Source of the DNA: Selenomonadaceae bacterium
Lineage (GTDB): Bacteria; Bacillota; Negativicutes; Selenomonadales; Selenomonadaceae
DNA: 10,088 nucleotides
Assembly (NCBI GenBank): GCA_017484235.1
Contig: JAFUTM010000213.1
Location: forward strand, 1-10,088
Direction: 5' to 3'
The notes beneath the pieces are model-generated. The model saw nothing but the letters and a program-made list of their open reading frames with translations. It was not told the DNA's origin and ran no database searches. Made by a program: the position numbers and the translations under genes. This document shows, piece by piece, positions 1 to 5,593 of the stretch. Numbering within the stretch: position 1 is the stretch's first letter; each line of letters starts with the position of its first letter.

Positions 1-9
1 AAATATTAA

Positions 10-303
10 AAATAGATCACTCACTACTAGTGAATCCTCACCCGACTAAAAGTCGAGTGCTTCCGTCTTTTTAATCGACGGACTGCCTGTCTGTCATACG
101 GTCTGCCCTCAGTTGCTTAAAACCTAAACTCTAAGTACCGCAAGTAGACTAAACACAGAATCCAGGTGCGCGTGATTCTGCTAAGTCGTTCGGGAACTTT
201 TGCCCAAACGCTCAACCCTACTGTCACCAGTAAGGATTTAAAGGTAAAAAGCGCGGTTAGTGCCGCCCGAAGGAAGTCTATATCTCTACGTCTGACATTT
301 ACC
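10..303 (-). ncRNA. Candidate solitary TnpB-type omega-RNA (reRNA-like) with IS200/IS605-like right end
   Basis: Read leftward, the region holds hairpins at 253-266, 216-235, 187-210, 156-180, 62-82 and 39-59. The last one (stem CACTCGAC/GTCGGGTG on the minus strand), followed by AGGATTCAC ending near 30, resembles the right end of IS200/IS605-family elements, where TnpB guide RNA scaffolds end and the adjacent flank (here about 29-10) serves as guide. In the stems at 39-59, 187-210 and 216-235, a C.A mismatch on the plus strand becomes a G.U wobble on the minus strand. The 216-235 loop is GUGA, a GNRA tetraloop, only on the minus strand. A promoter at 310-338 would start the RNA near 303. 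A short stem at 14-30 followed by five T (5-9 region, read leftward) could end it. Known for the family: omega-RNAs guide TnpB nucleases. Inferred: this copy lacks its protein. It could instead be an unrelated structured RNA or an inert IS end. Confidence 0.5.
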
Positions 304-305
304 AT
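117..305 (-). pseudogene. Possible decayed C-terminal remnant of tnpB overlapping the structured RNA
   Basis: A 62-codon reading frame overlaps the hairpin region. Near its start it reads RRDIDFLRAALTAL, which resembles the end of TnpB proteins, where a RuvC-III D-x-N motif is followed by an NIL-x-GLTAL-like segment. The match is from memory and weak, and the asparagine expected after DI is replaced by D. A stop codon (308-306) lies immediately upstream of the ATG, there is no Shine-Dalgarno site, and the predicted RNA start coincides with the ATG, so it is probably not translated. Overlap of the guide RNA with the 3' end of tnpB is normal in these elements, so a remnant here would fit. It could equally be a chance frame. 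Confidence 0.22.
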
Positions 306-309
306 TTAG

Positions 310-338
310 ATTGTAACACAAGAAAGATTAAAACGCAA
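310..338 (-). promoter_or_regulatory. SigmaA-type extended -10 promoter for the left-end RNA
   Basis: On the minus strand, TTGCGT (338-333) is followed by 17 bp and then TACAAT (315-310). The -10 is preceded by TG one base upstream (TGTTACAAT), giving an extended -10. Transcription would start near 303, just before the chain of hairpins. The -35 lies inside the palindrome at 330-345. Confidence 0.5.
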
Positions 339-385
339 GCGTTTTGCCGCCTAACTCACGATTAAAATCGCGAGTGTGCGGCGGC
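330..385 (-). terminator. Tandem hairpins after the TPR gene, likely terminator
   Basis: Two hairpins follow the stop codon of the leftward TPR gene. The first (385-346) pairs GCCGCC with GGCGGC, then has an inner stem ACTCGCGAT/ATCGTGAGT that is fully paired only on the minus strand because one pair is G.U. The second (345-330) is the perfect palindrome AAAACGC-TT-GCGTTTT, followed by AATCTTTCTT. The U-rich tail is modest, so termination may be leaky. Confidence 0.45.
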
Positions 386-417
386 GATTAATCAAAAATA
401 TTAGTCAAGTACCATAA

Positions 418-1878
418 TTAAAATCGTGAGCGATTAATTTTCATCTGAGCAGCTTTAAACTCATTATCTATTTCGCGCATATACTGAGCTGATATTTTAC
501 TGAACGGCGTTGACAATGCGCGATGTTTTATGAGCACTGTCTGAACCACTCGCAAATATGCCAGATTTTTTGAAAATTCTTTGTAAGTATCGCTGTTTCG
601 TAAGACAACTGGCAATTTTAGAGCTTCTTCGTAAGTTTTTATCACCTTTGAATAAGCTGCCTGTTCTTTATAAATATTACCGAGATCAATTGCTATAAAT
701 GGTGCGTAATCATCATTTTTATAGCGTTCAAGTGCTCTCTGATAAGCAAGTATTGCCTGTTTTATATTGCCCTCAGCTTTTTGTGAGTAAGCATAATCTA
801 ATATATCATCTAATGAACCAAGATGAGCATCAATGTCATCTGATTTATCAGTTTTTGTTAATGTATCAATACTTTGTTCAACATTAATAATTGGTTTATT
901 ATTCTTTGGTTTATTGTCAACTATTACTACTTTCTCAGGCTGAATCTTATTATCAACTTTATTGTCAACAGTTGTTTTAACACTAATCTTTGGTTTATTA
1001 TCAACGCTGCCAGCTAATGGCTTATCCTCAATTTTTGATTTAGCATTATCCGTTTTGGTGATACTTATTTGAGGCTTGTCATCAGCGTTTGACTTAGCAA
1101 TTGGTTTAGGTTTAGTATCCAGTTTAGGCTTGTCATTAGATGCCGATTTATCATCAACCTTTGACTTAATATCTGTCGTTGGCTTAATATCCGGCTTTGA
1201 CTTAGCCTCCTGTTTTGGTTTACTTTCAGTTTTAATATTAGTCTTATTTTTGTCAGTTACAAGAGTTTTTGTCGCCGACGGTTTATCCGATTTATTCGAT
1301 TCATCAGTTTTGACATCTGTTACTTTTTTATTTAAAGTAGCACTGACAATTTTTGTATCAGTTGATTTTTCGTCTGTTATGACTTTATCCGGCAACTTAT
1401 TCTCTTTTTTGGATATATTAACCGGCGGTTTAGAAATGGTAGTTTCTGAACTGACTTCTTCAGCTTTTAATTCAGTTTCAACTGTAGAAGTGTCAGTTAA
1501 TGTTGTATTAGATTCGCCATCATTTTTTATATCTTCAATGGACTCCGTTAATTTATTTTCGTTTAATTCTGGTTTAGAAGTCACATTATTTGATAAATCC
1601 AATTGTTGTAAATCTATATCATTTTTAATAAGAAATTTATTTACTGCCGTCACAATAATTGAAGCGACTAGAATCAAAACGCCAAGCCTAATATAGTGCC
1701 ACTTATCTAAGTAAGTTGACATTTCAATTGCCGCATAATTTATCAAAAATGACATAACTGCACATAAAACTAAAGAAGAATATCTGACTTTACAGTGCAG
1801 CCGTTCAGCAATAGTGTGCGTAAGAAAAATAGCAACAACCATTACACTCGGAACTATAAGAAAAAACGCCAAACACAT
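418..1878 (-). CDS. Membrane-anchored protein with long charged repetitive linker and C-terminal TPR domain
   Basis: I do not recognise a named family. The N-terminus has three hydrophobic segments at about residues 3-21, 35-52 and 63-82, likely membrane helices. Residues about 90-345 form a low-complexity linker rich in K, D, S, T, N and P, with degenerate units around DKP, DNKP, DIKP and KSK. The last ~140 residues (from SLDDILDYAYSQKAEGNIKQ) look like two or three TPR repeats plus a helical tail ending KINRSRF. The likely role is a scaffold that holds a TPR module away from the membrane; partners are unknown. An in-frame stop lies at 1893-1891. GTG at 1881 overlaps the GGAG ribosome site, so ATG at 1878 is preferred, although its spacing is only 2 nt. 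The gene is downstream of gpx on the same strand, 148 bp away. The linker may vary in length between strains. Confidence 0.7.
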   Translation of the reverse strand: MCLAFFLIVPSVMVVAIFLTHTIAERLHCKVRYSSLVLCAVMSFLINYAAIEMSTYLDKWHYIRLGVLILVASIIVTAVNKFLIKNDIDLQQLDLSNNVTSKPELNENKLTESIEDIKNDGESNTTLTDTSTVETELKAEEVSSETTISKPPVNISKKENKLPDKVITDEKSTDTKIVSATLNKKVTDVKTDESNKSDKPSATKTLVTDKNKTNIKTESKPKQEAKSKPDIKPTTDIKSKVDDKSASNDKPKLDTKPKPIAKSNADDKPQISITKTDNAKSKIEDKPLAGSVDNKPKISVKTTVDNKVDNKIQPEKVVIVDNKPKNNKPIINVEQSIDTLTKTDKSDDIDAHLGSLDDILDYAYSQKAEGNIKQAILAYQRALERYKNDDYAPFIAIDLGNIYKEQAAYSKVIKTYEEALKLPVVLRNSDTYKEFSKNLAYLRVVQTVLIKHRALSTPFSKISAQYMREIDNEFKAAQMKINRSRF

Positions 1879-1913
1879 CACTCCATAAAATTAAGTCTGG
1901 CAACTAAAAAATA

Positions 1914-1961
1914 AGGAATTACAAACTATATAAAAATATAATTTCATAAATCATAATTCCT
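1914..1961. repeat. Inverted repeat with AGGAATTA arms between gpx and the TPR gene
   Basis: AGGAATTA at 1914-1921 is mirrored by TAATTCCT at 1954-1961, across an AT-rich loop. The right arm extends on the minus strand into ATGAGGAATTATGA, the same unit seen at 3329-3402 and 7037-7069. It sits 3' of gpx and could act as a leaky terminator or RNA-stabilising hairpin. No other element is obvious in this 148 bp gap. Confidence 0.45.
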
Positions 1962-2026
1962 CATTTAATGAAAAAATCCTGCTAATTTATCAAATTCCTT
2001 TAGGGCCACAATCAAGATTATATACA

Positions 2027-2572
2027 TCAAAGTAATTTTTCAATTTCAAATGCCATATCTTCAGGATTAGTTGTTGGTTCAAAACGTGCAACCACATTGC
2101 CTTTACGATCAACTAAGAATTTAGTAAAATTCCATTTAATGTCGTCGCCCTCAAGATATTCTGGAAAGTTTTCTTCCAGTGCCTTCATCAAAGGTGCAGC
2201 AGTTGGATGAAGCGTATTAAATCCACCAAAGCCTTGTTGTTCGACGAGATATTTAAATAAAGGATTAGCCGTTTCGCCGCGTACATCGCCTTTTTCAAAA
2301 ATTGTGAATGTAACTCCGTAATTCAAACGGCAGAAGTTTTGCACTTCCTCATTAGTGCCAGGTGTCTGTTCGGCAAACTGATTGCACGGAAAGCCGAGAA
2401 TTTCCAAGCCTTTATCTTTATATTGGTCGTACAACTTTTGTAAGCCTTCGAGCTGAGGTGTGAAACCGCATTTACTTGCGATGTTGACAATGAGAAGAAC
2501 TTTGCCCTTGTAACCAGCAAGCGTCTTCCTTCTGCCGCCATTTGGCTTTACCTTAAATTCATAAATTGTCAT
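2027..2572 (-). CDS. gpx: Glutathione peroxidase-family thiol peroxidase (Cys type)
   Basis: This cytoplasmic peroxidase would reduce H2O2 or organic hydroperoxides; bacterial Cys-type members usually take electrons from thioredoxin rather than glutathione. The 181-residue length is normal. Peroxidatic Cys35 lies in NIASKCGFTPQ, the GFPCNQF motif carries the catalytic Gln65, Cys81 may be the resolving cysteine, and the KWNFTKFLVD motif carries the catalytic Trp and Asn. There is no in-frame UGA, so this is not a selenoprotein. ATG at 2572 is preferred over the in-frame GTG at 2581 because GGAG at 2584-2581 overlaps the GTG and lies 8 nt from the ATG. A good promoter lies at 2607-2635. The gene is divergent from hslV and upstream of the TPR gene. 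Confidence 0.93.
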   Translation of the reverse strand: MTIYEFKVKPNGGRRKTLAGYKGKVLLIVNIASKCGFTPQLEGLQKLYDQYKDKGLEILGFPCNQFAEQTPGTNEEVQNFCRLNYGVTFTIFEKGDVRGETANPLFKYLVEQQGFGGFNTLHPTAAPLMKALEENFPEYLEGDDIKWNFTKFLVDRKGNVVARFEPTTNPEDMAFEIEKLL

Positions 2573-2606
2573 TAATATCACTCCATTAATTATTATTTAT
2601 GATTGT

Positions 2607-2635
2607 ATTGTATCAAATTTAAAGCCTTGTGTCAT
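2607..2635 (-). promoter_or_regulatory. SigmaA-type promoter of gpx
   Basis: On the minus strand ATGACA (2635-2630) is followed by 17 bp and TACAAT (2612-2607), five of six matches in each box. The start site would be near 2600, giving a leader of about 28 nt with GGAG. No perfect PerR-box palindrome was found. Confidence 0.6.
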
Positions 2636-2674
2636 TAATATTTATAAAATTATATGTTTTTATAAAAAATTTCT

Positions 2675-2702
2675 TTGCAAAATTAATAAAATCGGCTAAA
2701 AT
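2675..2702 (+). promoter_or_regulatory. SigmaA-type promoter of hslV
   Basis: TTGCAA (2675-2680), a 16 bp spacer and TAAAAT (2697-2702) precede hslV. Transcription would start near 2709, giving a leader of about 69 nt. The leader contains the palindrome TTTCA-A-TGAAA (2714-2724) and the ribosome site GGAG at 2766-2769. I see no CIRCE or CtsR box. Confidence 0.5.
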
Positions 2703-2777
2703 AGAATATTATGTTTCAATGAAAATTGATACATTTGTTAATGACAATAAATCTTTATTTTAATTGGAGATGATAAA

Positions 2778-3314
2778 ATGGAATTTCACGCAACAACAAT
2801 AGTCGCTGTACGCAAAGATGGCAAGACTGCAATTGCCGGCGACGGACAGGTTACTTTTGGTGAACATACTATAATGAAATCAACGGCAAGAAAAGTGCGT
2901 CGGCTTTATCACGATAAAGTTATCGCCGGATTCGCCGGTTCAGTTGCTGATGCGTTCACACTATTTGAAAAGTTTGAAGCAAAACTCGAAACGCATCACG
3001 GTCATTTACAGCGTGCAGCAGTTGAGCTTGCCAAAGATTGGCGAATGGATAAAATCCTTCGCAAATTGGAAGCTTTGTTATTAGTTGCCGACAAAGACAC
3101 GATTTTAATGTTGAGCGGCGGCGGCGAAGTAATTGAACCAGATGGAGATATTGCGGCGATTGGTTCTGGCGGCTTCTATGCTTTGGCAGCAGGTCGGGCA
3201 CTTGTCAAGCACGCCAACGATTTAACGGCACCTGAAATTGCCAAAGAAGCTCTTTCAATTGCCGCTGACATTTGTGTATATACCAACCAAAATATTATTG
3301 TCGAGGAACTCTAA
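2778..3314 (+). CDS. hslV: ATP-dependent protease proteolytic subunit HslV (ClpQ/CodW)
   Basis: This is the N-terminal-nucleophile (Ntn) peptidase subunit, which stacks as two hexamers and is opened by HslU to degrade unfolded or tagged proteins in the cytoplasm. The start MEFHATTIVAVRKDGKTAIAG implies processing after Ala5 to expose Thr6 as catalytic residue, rather than the serine of Bacillus CodW. The motifs AGDGQVTFG, KVRRLYHDKVIAGFAGS and IGSGGFYALAAGRAL are typical, and 178 residues is the usual length. GGAG lies 8 nt before the ATG. Its partner gene hslU is not adjacent: a Uma2-family gene and a repeat lie between them. Confidence 0.97.
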   Translation: MEFHATTIVAVRKDGKTAIAGDGQVTFGEHTIMKSTARKVRRLYHDKVIAGFAGSVADAFTLFEKFEAKLETHHGHLQRAAVELAKDWRMDKILRKLEALLLVADKDTILMLSGGGEVIEPDGDIAAIGSGGFYALAAGRALVKHANDLTAPEIAKEALSIAADICVYTNQNIIVEEL

Positions 3315-3328
3315 TTGATTTAATGATG

Positions 3329-3402
3329 AATTAGGAATGCTGAATGAGGAATTAATTATCGTCTCTCCTATTCATAATTCCTAATTTCTCATTCCTCATT
3401 AG
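3329..3402. repeat. Long imperfect hairpin of ATTAGGAAT/ATGAGGAATTA units between hslV and the Uma2 gene
   Basis: The left arm (about 3329-3358) holds AATTAGGAATGC then GAATGAGGAATTAATTAT. The right arm (about 3372-3402), read on the other strand, holds AATGAGGAATGAGAAATTAGG then AATTATGAAT. Each arm carries two related units, so the arms can pair in more than one register. It follows the hslV stop by 14 bp and may reduce read-through. There is no clear T-run. Confidence 0.6.
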
Positions 3403-3421
3403 TTTAGGTGGTGTTACAAAG

Positions 3422-3985
3422 ATGAGTAATTTGGCTTATAAATATGATGCAAGCTATGAGTTAATTGATGGACGAACTTATATGATGGCGCGTCCAAGCG
3501 TTAATCATACAAGAATCGAACGAAACATAGTTGGCCTTTTTAATCGCTATCTTAAAGGCAAAACTTGTGAATCATTTAATGAAACAGATGTTTACTTTAG
3601 TGAAGAAGATAATTTTGTGCCAGATGTAATAATCGTTTGCAATCCTGATATTGTTGAAGATAATGGCATCTACGGTACGCCAGATTTAGTTGTTGAGGTT
3701 GCTTCGCCGTCAACTGCGCGGCGCGACCGTATGGAAAAATTCTACGCTTATGAAAGATATGGCGTTAAAGAATATTGGATTGTCTCTCCTGGTGATAAAT
3801 CCGTTGAAGTTTATCTGCTTAAAGACGGCAAATTTGTGCTGGACGATGTTTATCCAATATATAAAGACTACGAATGGGACAAATTAACCGACGAAGAAAA
3901 AGCAGAAGTTAAATTTGCAATCAAGGTCTCATTATATGATGATTTTGAAGTTAGCCTGGCTGATATATTTGAAGATGTTAAATAA
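3422..3985 (+). CDS. Uma2-family (DUF820) PD-(D/E)XK nuclease-fold protein
   Basis: The protein has 187 residues, normal for Uma2. Family marks are YELIDGRTYMMARPS near the N-terminus (Glu13), FVPDVIIV with Asp68, and PDLVVEVASPST with Glu92, followed by RRDRMEKFYAYERYGVKEYWIVSP with Lys106. Asp68, Glu92 and Lys106 are the likely catalytic set of a PD-(D/E)XK fold. The family is annotated as putative restriction endonucleases, but its members are mostly uncharacterised stand-alone genes in many copies, and no methylase is nearby. A good ribosome site, AGGTGGTG (3406-3413), precedes the ATG. It separates hslV from hslU, probably as a later insertion, and its 3' end carries a promoter for hslU. 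Confidence 0.88.
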   Translation: MSNLAYKYDASYELIDGRTYMMARPSVNHTRIERNIVGLFNRYLKGKTCESFNETDVYFSEEDNFVPDVIIVCNPDIVEDNGIYGTPDLVVEVASPSTARRDRMEKFYAYERYGVKEYWIVSPGDKSVEVYLLKDGKFVLDDVYPIYKDYEWDKLTDEEKAEVKFAIKVSLYDDFEVSLADIFEDVK

Positions 3986-3997
3986 ATTATGTATAAT
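3969..3997 (+). promoter_or_regulatory. SigmaA-type promoter for hslU inside the 3' end of the Uma2 gene
   Basis: TTGAAG (3969-3974), a 17 bp spacer and a consensus TATAAT (3992-3997). The start would be near 4004, giving a leader of about 34 nt that includes GGAGG (4024-4028). Confidence 0.6.
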
Positions 3998-4037
3998 GAA
4001 AAATCATATCATTTTAATTTTTTGGAGGAAATAATTA

Positions 4038-5459
4038 ATGGAACTTAGTAAAATTGACAAAACTATGGGCGTAAATGAACAGACGCCAAAAGAAATTGTG
4101 GCAGAACTCGATAAACACATTGTTGGACAGACGGACGCCAAAAGATCAGTTGCAATCGCACTGCGCAATCGTTGGAGAAGTCGTCAGTTATCAACAGATA
4201 TGCAAGATGATGTTATACCTAAAAATATATTGATGATTGGTTCAACTGGTGTTGGTAAAACAGAAATTGCCCGCCGCCTTGCTAAATTAGTCAAGGCACC
4301 ATTTATAAAAGTCGAAGCCACAAAATTTACTGAAGTTGGATACGTTGGCCGCGATGTTGAATCTATAATTCGCGATTTGGCACAGACTTCAGTGCGAATG
4401 GTTAGAGCGCAGCGTACTGAAGAAGTTAAAGAAAAAGCTGTACGTATGGCAAATGAAAGATTGCTTGATATTCTTGTTCCTGAACCAAAAAGAGCGCAGA
4501 GTCCACTTGGTAAACTCTTTGGCAATGCAGAAGATGACCAGGAAACGGATAACAATGCTGATAATGCTCAAAAACCAGGTCGTGAGTTTGTTCGTAAACG
4601 TTTGGAAAGCGGCAAACTTGAAAATGAGATCATTGAACTTGAAGTTGCCGATTCAGCTAAACCTATGGTTGGAATGTTTTCCGGTTCAAGCCTTGAGGGT
4701 ATGGGCGATAACCTTCAGGATATGATTGGCTCTTTGATTCCGAAGCGTTTTAAAAAGCGCAAAGTCACTGTCGAAGCTGCGCGTAAAATTCTTGAACAAG
4801 AAGAAGCCGAAAAGCTCATTGATATGGAAGAAGTCGGCGAAACGGCAGTTAAACTGGCTGAGCACAGCGGTATCGTATTTTTAGATGAAATTGATAAAGT
4901 TGCCGTTAAAGGCAGTTCATCTGGACCGGACGTATCACGTGAGGGCGTACAACGCGATATTCTGCCAATCGTCGAAGGTTCAACCGTTATGACAAAATAT
5001 GGACCGGTTAAAACGGATCATATACTCTTTATCGCAGCCGGCGCCTTCCATATGGCAAAGCCGTCGGATTTAATACCGGAACTGCAGGGCAGATTTCCAA
5101 TTCGCGTTGAGTTAAAATCGCTTCAAAAAGAAGATTTTGAAAAAATTCTCACTGAACCTCAAAATGCGCTCATTAAGCAATATAAAGCGTTGCTTGCGAC
5201 TGAAGGTTTAACACTGGAATTTAAAGATGAGGCAATCAGCCGACTTGCTGAGATGGCTTACGATGTCAACGAACAGTCAGAAGATATTGGTGCACGCAGA
5301 CTCCATACACTGCTTGAAAAACTGCTTGAAGAAATTTCATTTGAGGCACCGGAAATGGCAAAAGCCGGAAATACAGAGGTAGTGATTGATGCAGAATACG
5401 TTGATAAACGTCTCAAAGATATTGCCAAAAATCACGACTTGTCACAATTTATTTTGTAA
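4038..5459 (+). CDS. hslU: ATP-dependent protease ATPase subunit HslU (ClpY)
   Basis: This AAA+ unfoldase forms hexamers that feed substrates into HslV. In order: the N-terminal TPKEIVAELDKHIVGQ segment, Walker A GSTGVGKT (68-75, Lys74), the pore loop GYVG (101-104), the variable I-domain (about 110-245) with a polar insert, Walker B GIVFLDEID (278-286), the sensor region GRFPIRVEL, and the sensor-2 motif GARRLH. The C-terminus DLSQFIL matches the tail that inserts into HslV pockets. The 473-residue length is normal for Firmicutes. Walker A has Ser where most HslU proteins have Pro. The start is fixed by GGAGG 9 nt upstream. Expression is likely from the promoter at 3969-3997. codY follows with its own leader. 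Confidence 0.98.
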   Translation: MELSKIDKTMGVNEQTPKEIVAELDKHIVGQTDAKRSVAIALRNRWRSRQLSTDMQDDVIPKNILMIGSTGVGKTEIARRLAKLVKAPFIKVEATKFTEVGYVGRDVESIIRDLAQTSVRMVRAQRTEEVKEKAVRMANERLLDILVPEPKRAQSPLGKLFGNAEDDQETDNNADNAQKPGREFVRKRLESGKLENEIIELEVADSAKPMVGMFSGSSLEGMGDNLQDMIGSLIPKRFKKRKVTVEAARKILEQEEAEKLIDMEEVGETAVKLAEHSGIVFLDEIDKVAVKGSSSGPDVSREGVQRDILPIVEGSTVMTKYGPVKTDHILFIAAGAFHMAKPSDLIPELQGRFPIRVELKSLQKEDFEKILTEPQNALIKQYKALLATEGLTLEFKDEAISRLAEMAYDVNEQSEDIGARRLHTLLEKLLEEISFEAPEMAKAGNTEVVIDAEYVDKRLKDIAKNHDLSQFIL

Positions 5460-5498
5460 TTTATAAATAATTTAAAAATGTTTAATAAAATTTTAAAA

Positions 5499-5513
5499 AA
5501 AATTCTGAAAATA
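5499..5513. promoter_or_regulatory. CodY-box-like site upstream of codY
   Basis: The 15-mer AAAATTCTGAAAATA matches the CodY consensus AATTTTCWGAAAATT at 12 of 15 positions, including the central TTCWGAAAAT. It lies about 40-50 bp before the predicted start of codY transcription, which would allow autoregulation. AT-rich DNA gives chance matches, so support is moderate. Confidence 0.4.
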
Positions 5514-5535
5514 TCTATTATTTATTTCAAAAATG

Positions 5536-5544
5536 TGGTACGAT
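5536..5544 (+). promoter_or_regulatory. Extended -10 promoter of codY
   Basis: TGGTACGAT gives the TGn extension and a -10 of TACGAT (5539-5544, four of six). No good -35 is present at 16-18 bp, which fits an extended -10 promoter. The start would be near 5551, giving a leader of about 43 nt to the true codY start. Confidence 0.4.
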
Positions 5545-5593
5545 AAGAGCAATGGACAAATCGCAACAAAATATTTTGAAGAGGAGACTGCTT

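Noticed and set aside
30..303. HEARO/IscB-type RNA read on the plus strand (GTGA precedes the first hairpin, as at HEARO insertion sites)
   Set aside because: The C.A mismatches on the plus strand become wobble pairs only on the minus strand, the promoter faces left, and no iscB follows. It remains the main alternative.
1..417. tmRNA, RNase P RNA, SRP RNA or a cobalamin riboswitch in the structured region
   Set aside because: None of the signature segments of these RNAs could be found on either strand.
1000..1250. CRISPR-like or tandem DNA repeat in the TPR gene
   Set aside because: The units vary in length and sequence and keep the reading frame; they are protein-level low complexity, not a repeat-spacer array.
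1076..1696. A 206-codon plus-strand reading frame opposite the TPR gene
   Set aside because: It is the antisense shadow of the Lys/Asp-rich linker; the hydrophobic repeats arise from complementing K and D codons, and it has no ribosome site.
2573..2581. GTG start for glutathione peroxidase
   Set aside because: It overlaps the GGAG ribosome site; ATG at 2572 has correct spacing and matches the family N-terminus.
2582..2777. PerR, CIRCE or CtsR operators between gpx and hslV
   Set aside because: AT-rich stretches resemble parts of a PerR box but no full palindrome fits, and no CIRCE or CtsR heptads are present.
3422..3985. Restriction-modification system around the Uma2 gene
   Set aside because: No methyltransferase or specificity gene lies nearby; the Uma2 label alone does not support a restriction system.
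5552..5593. Upstream in-frame ATG giving a longer CodY
   Set aside because: No Shine-Dalgarno site precedes it, it nearly coincides with the predicted transcription start, and CodY proteins begin at the MTMLLEKTRKIN position, which has GAGGAG upstream.
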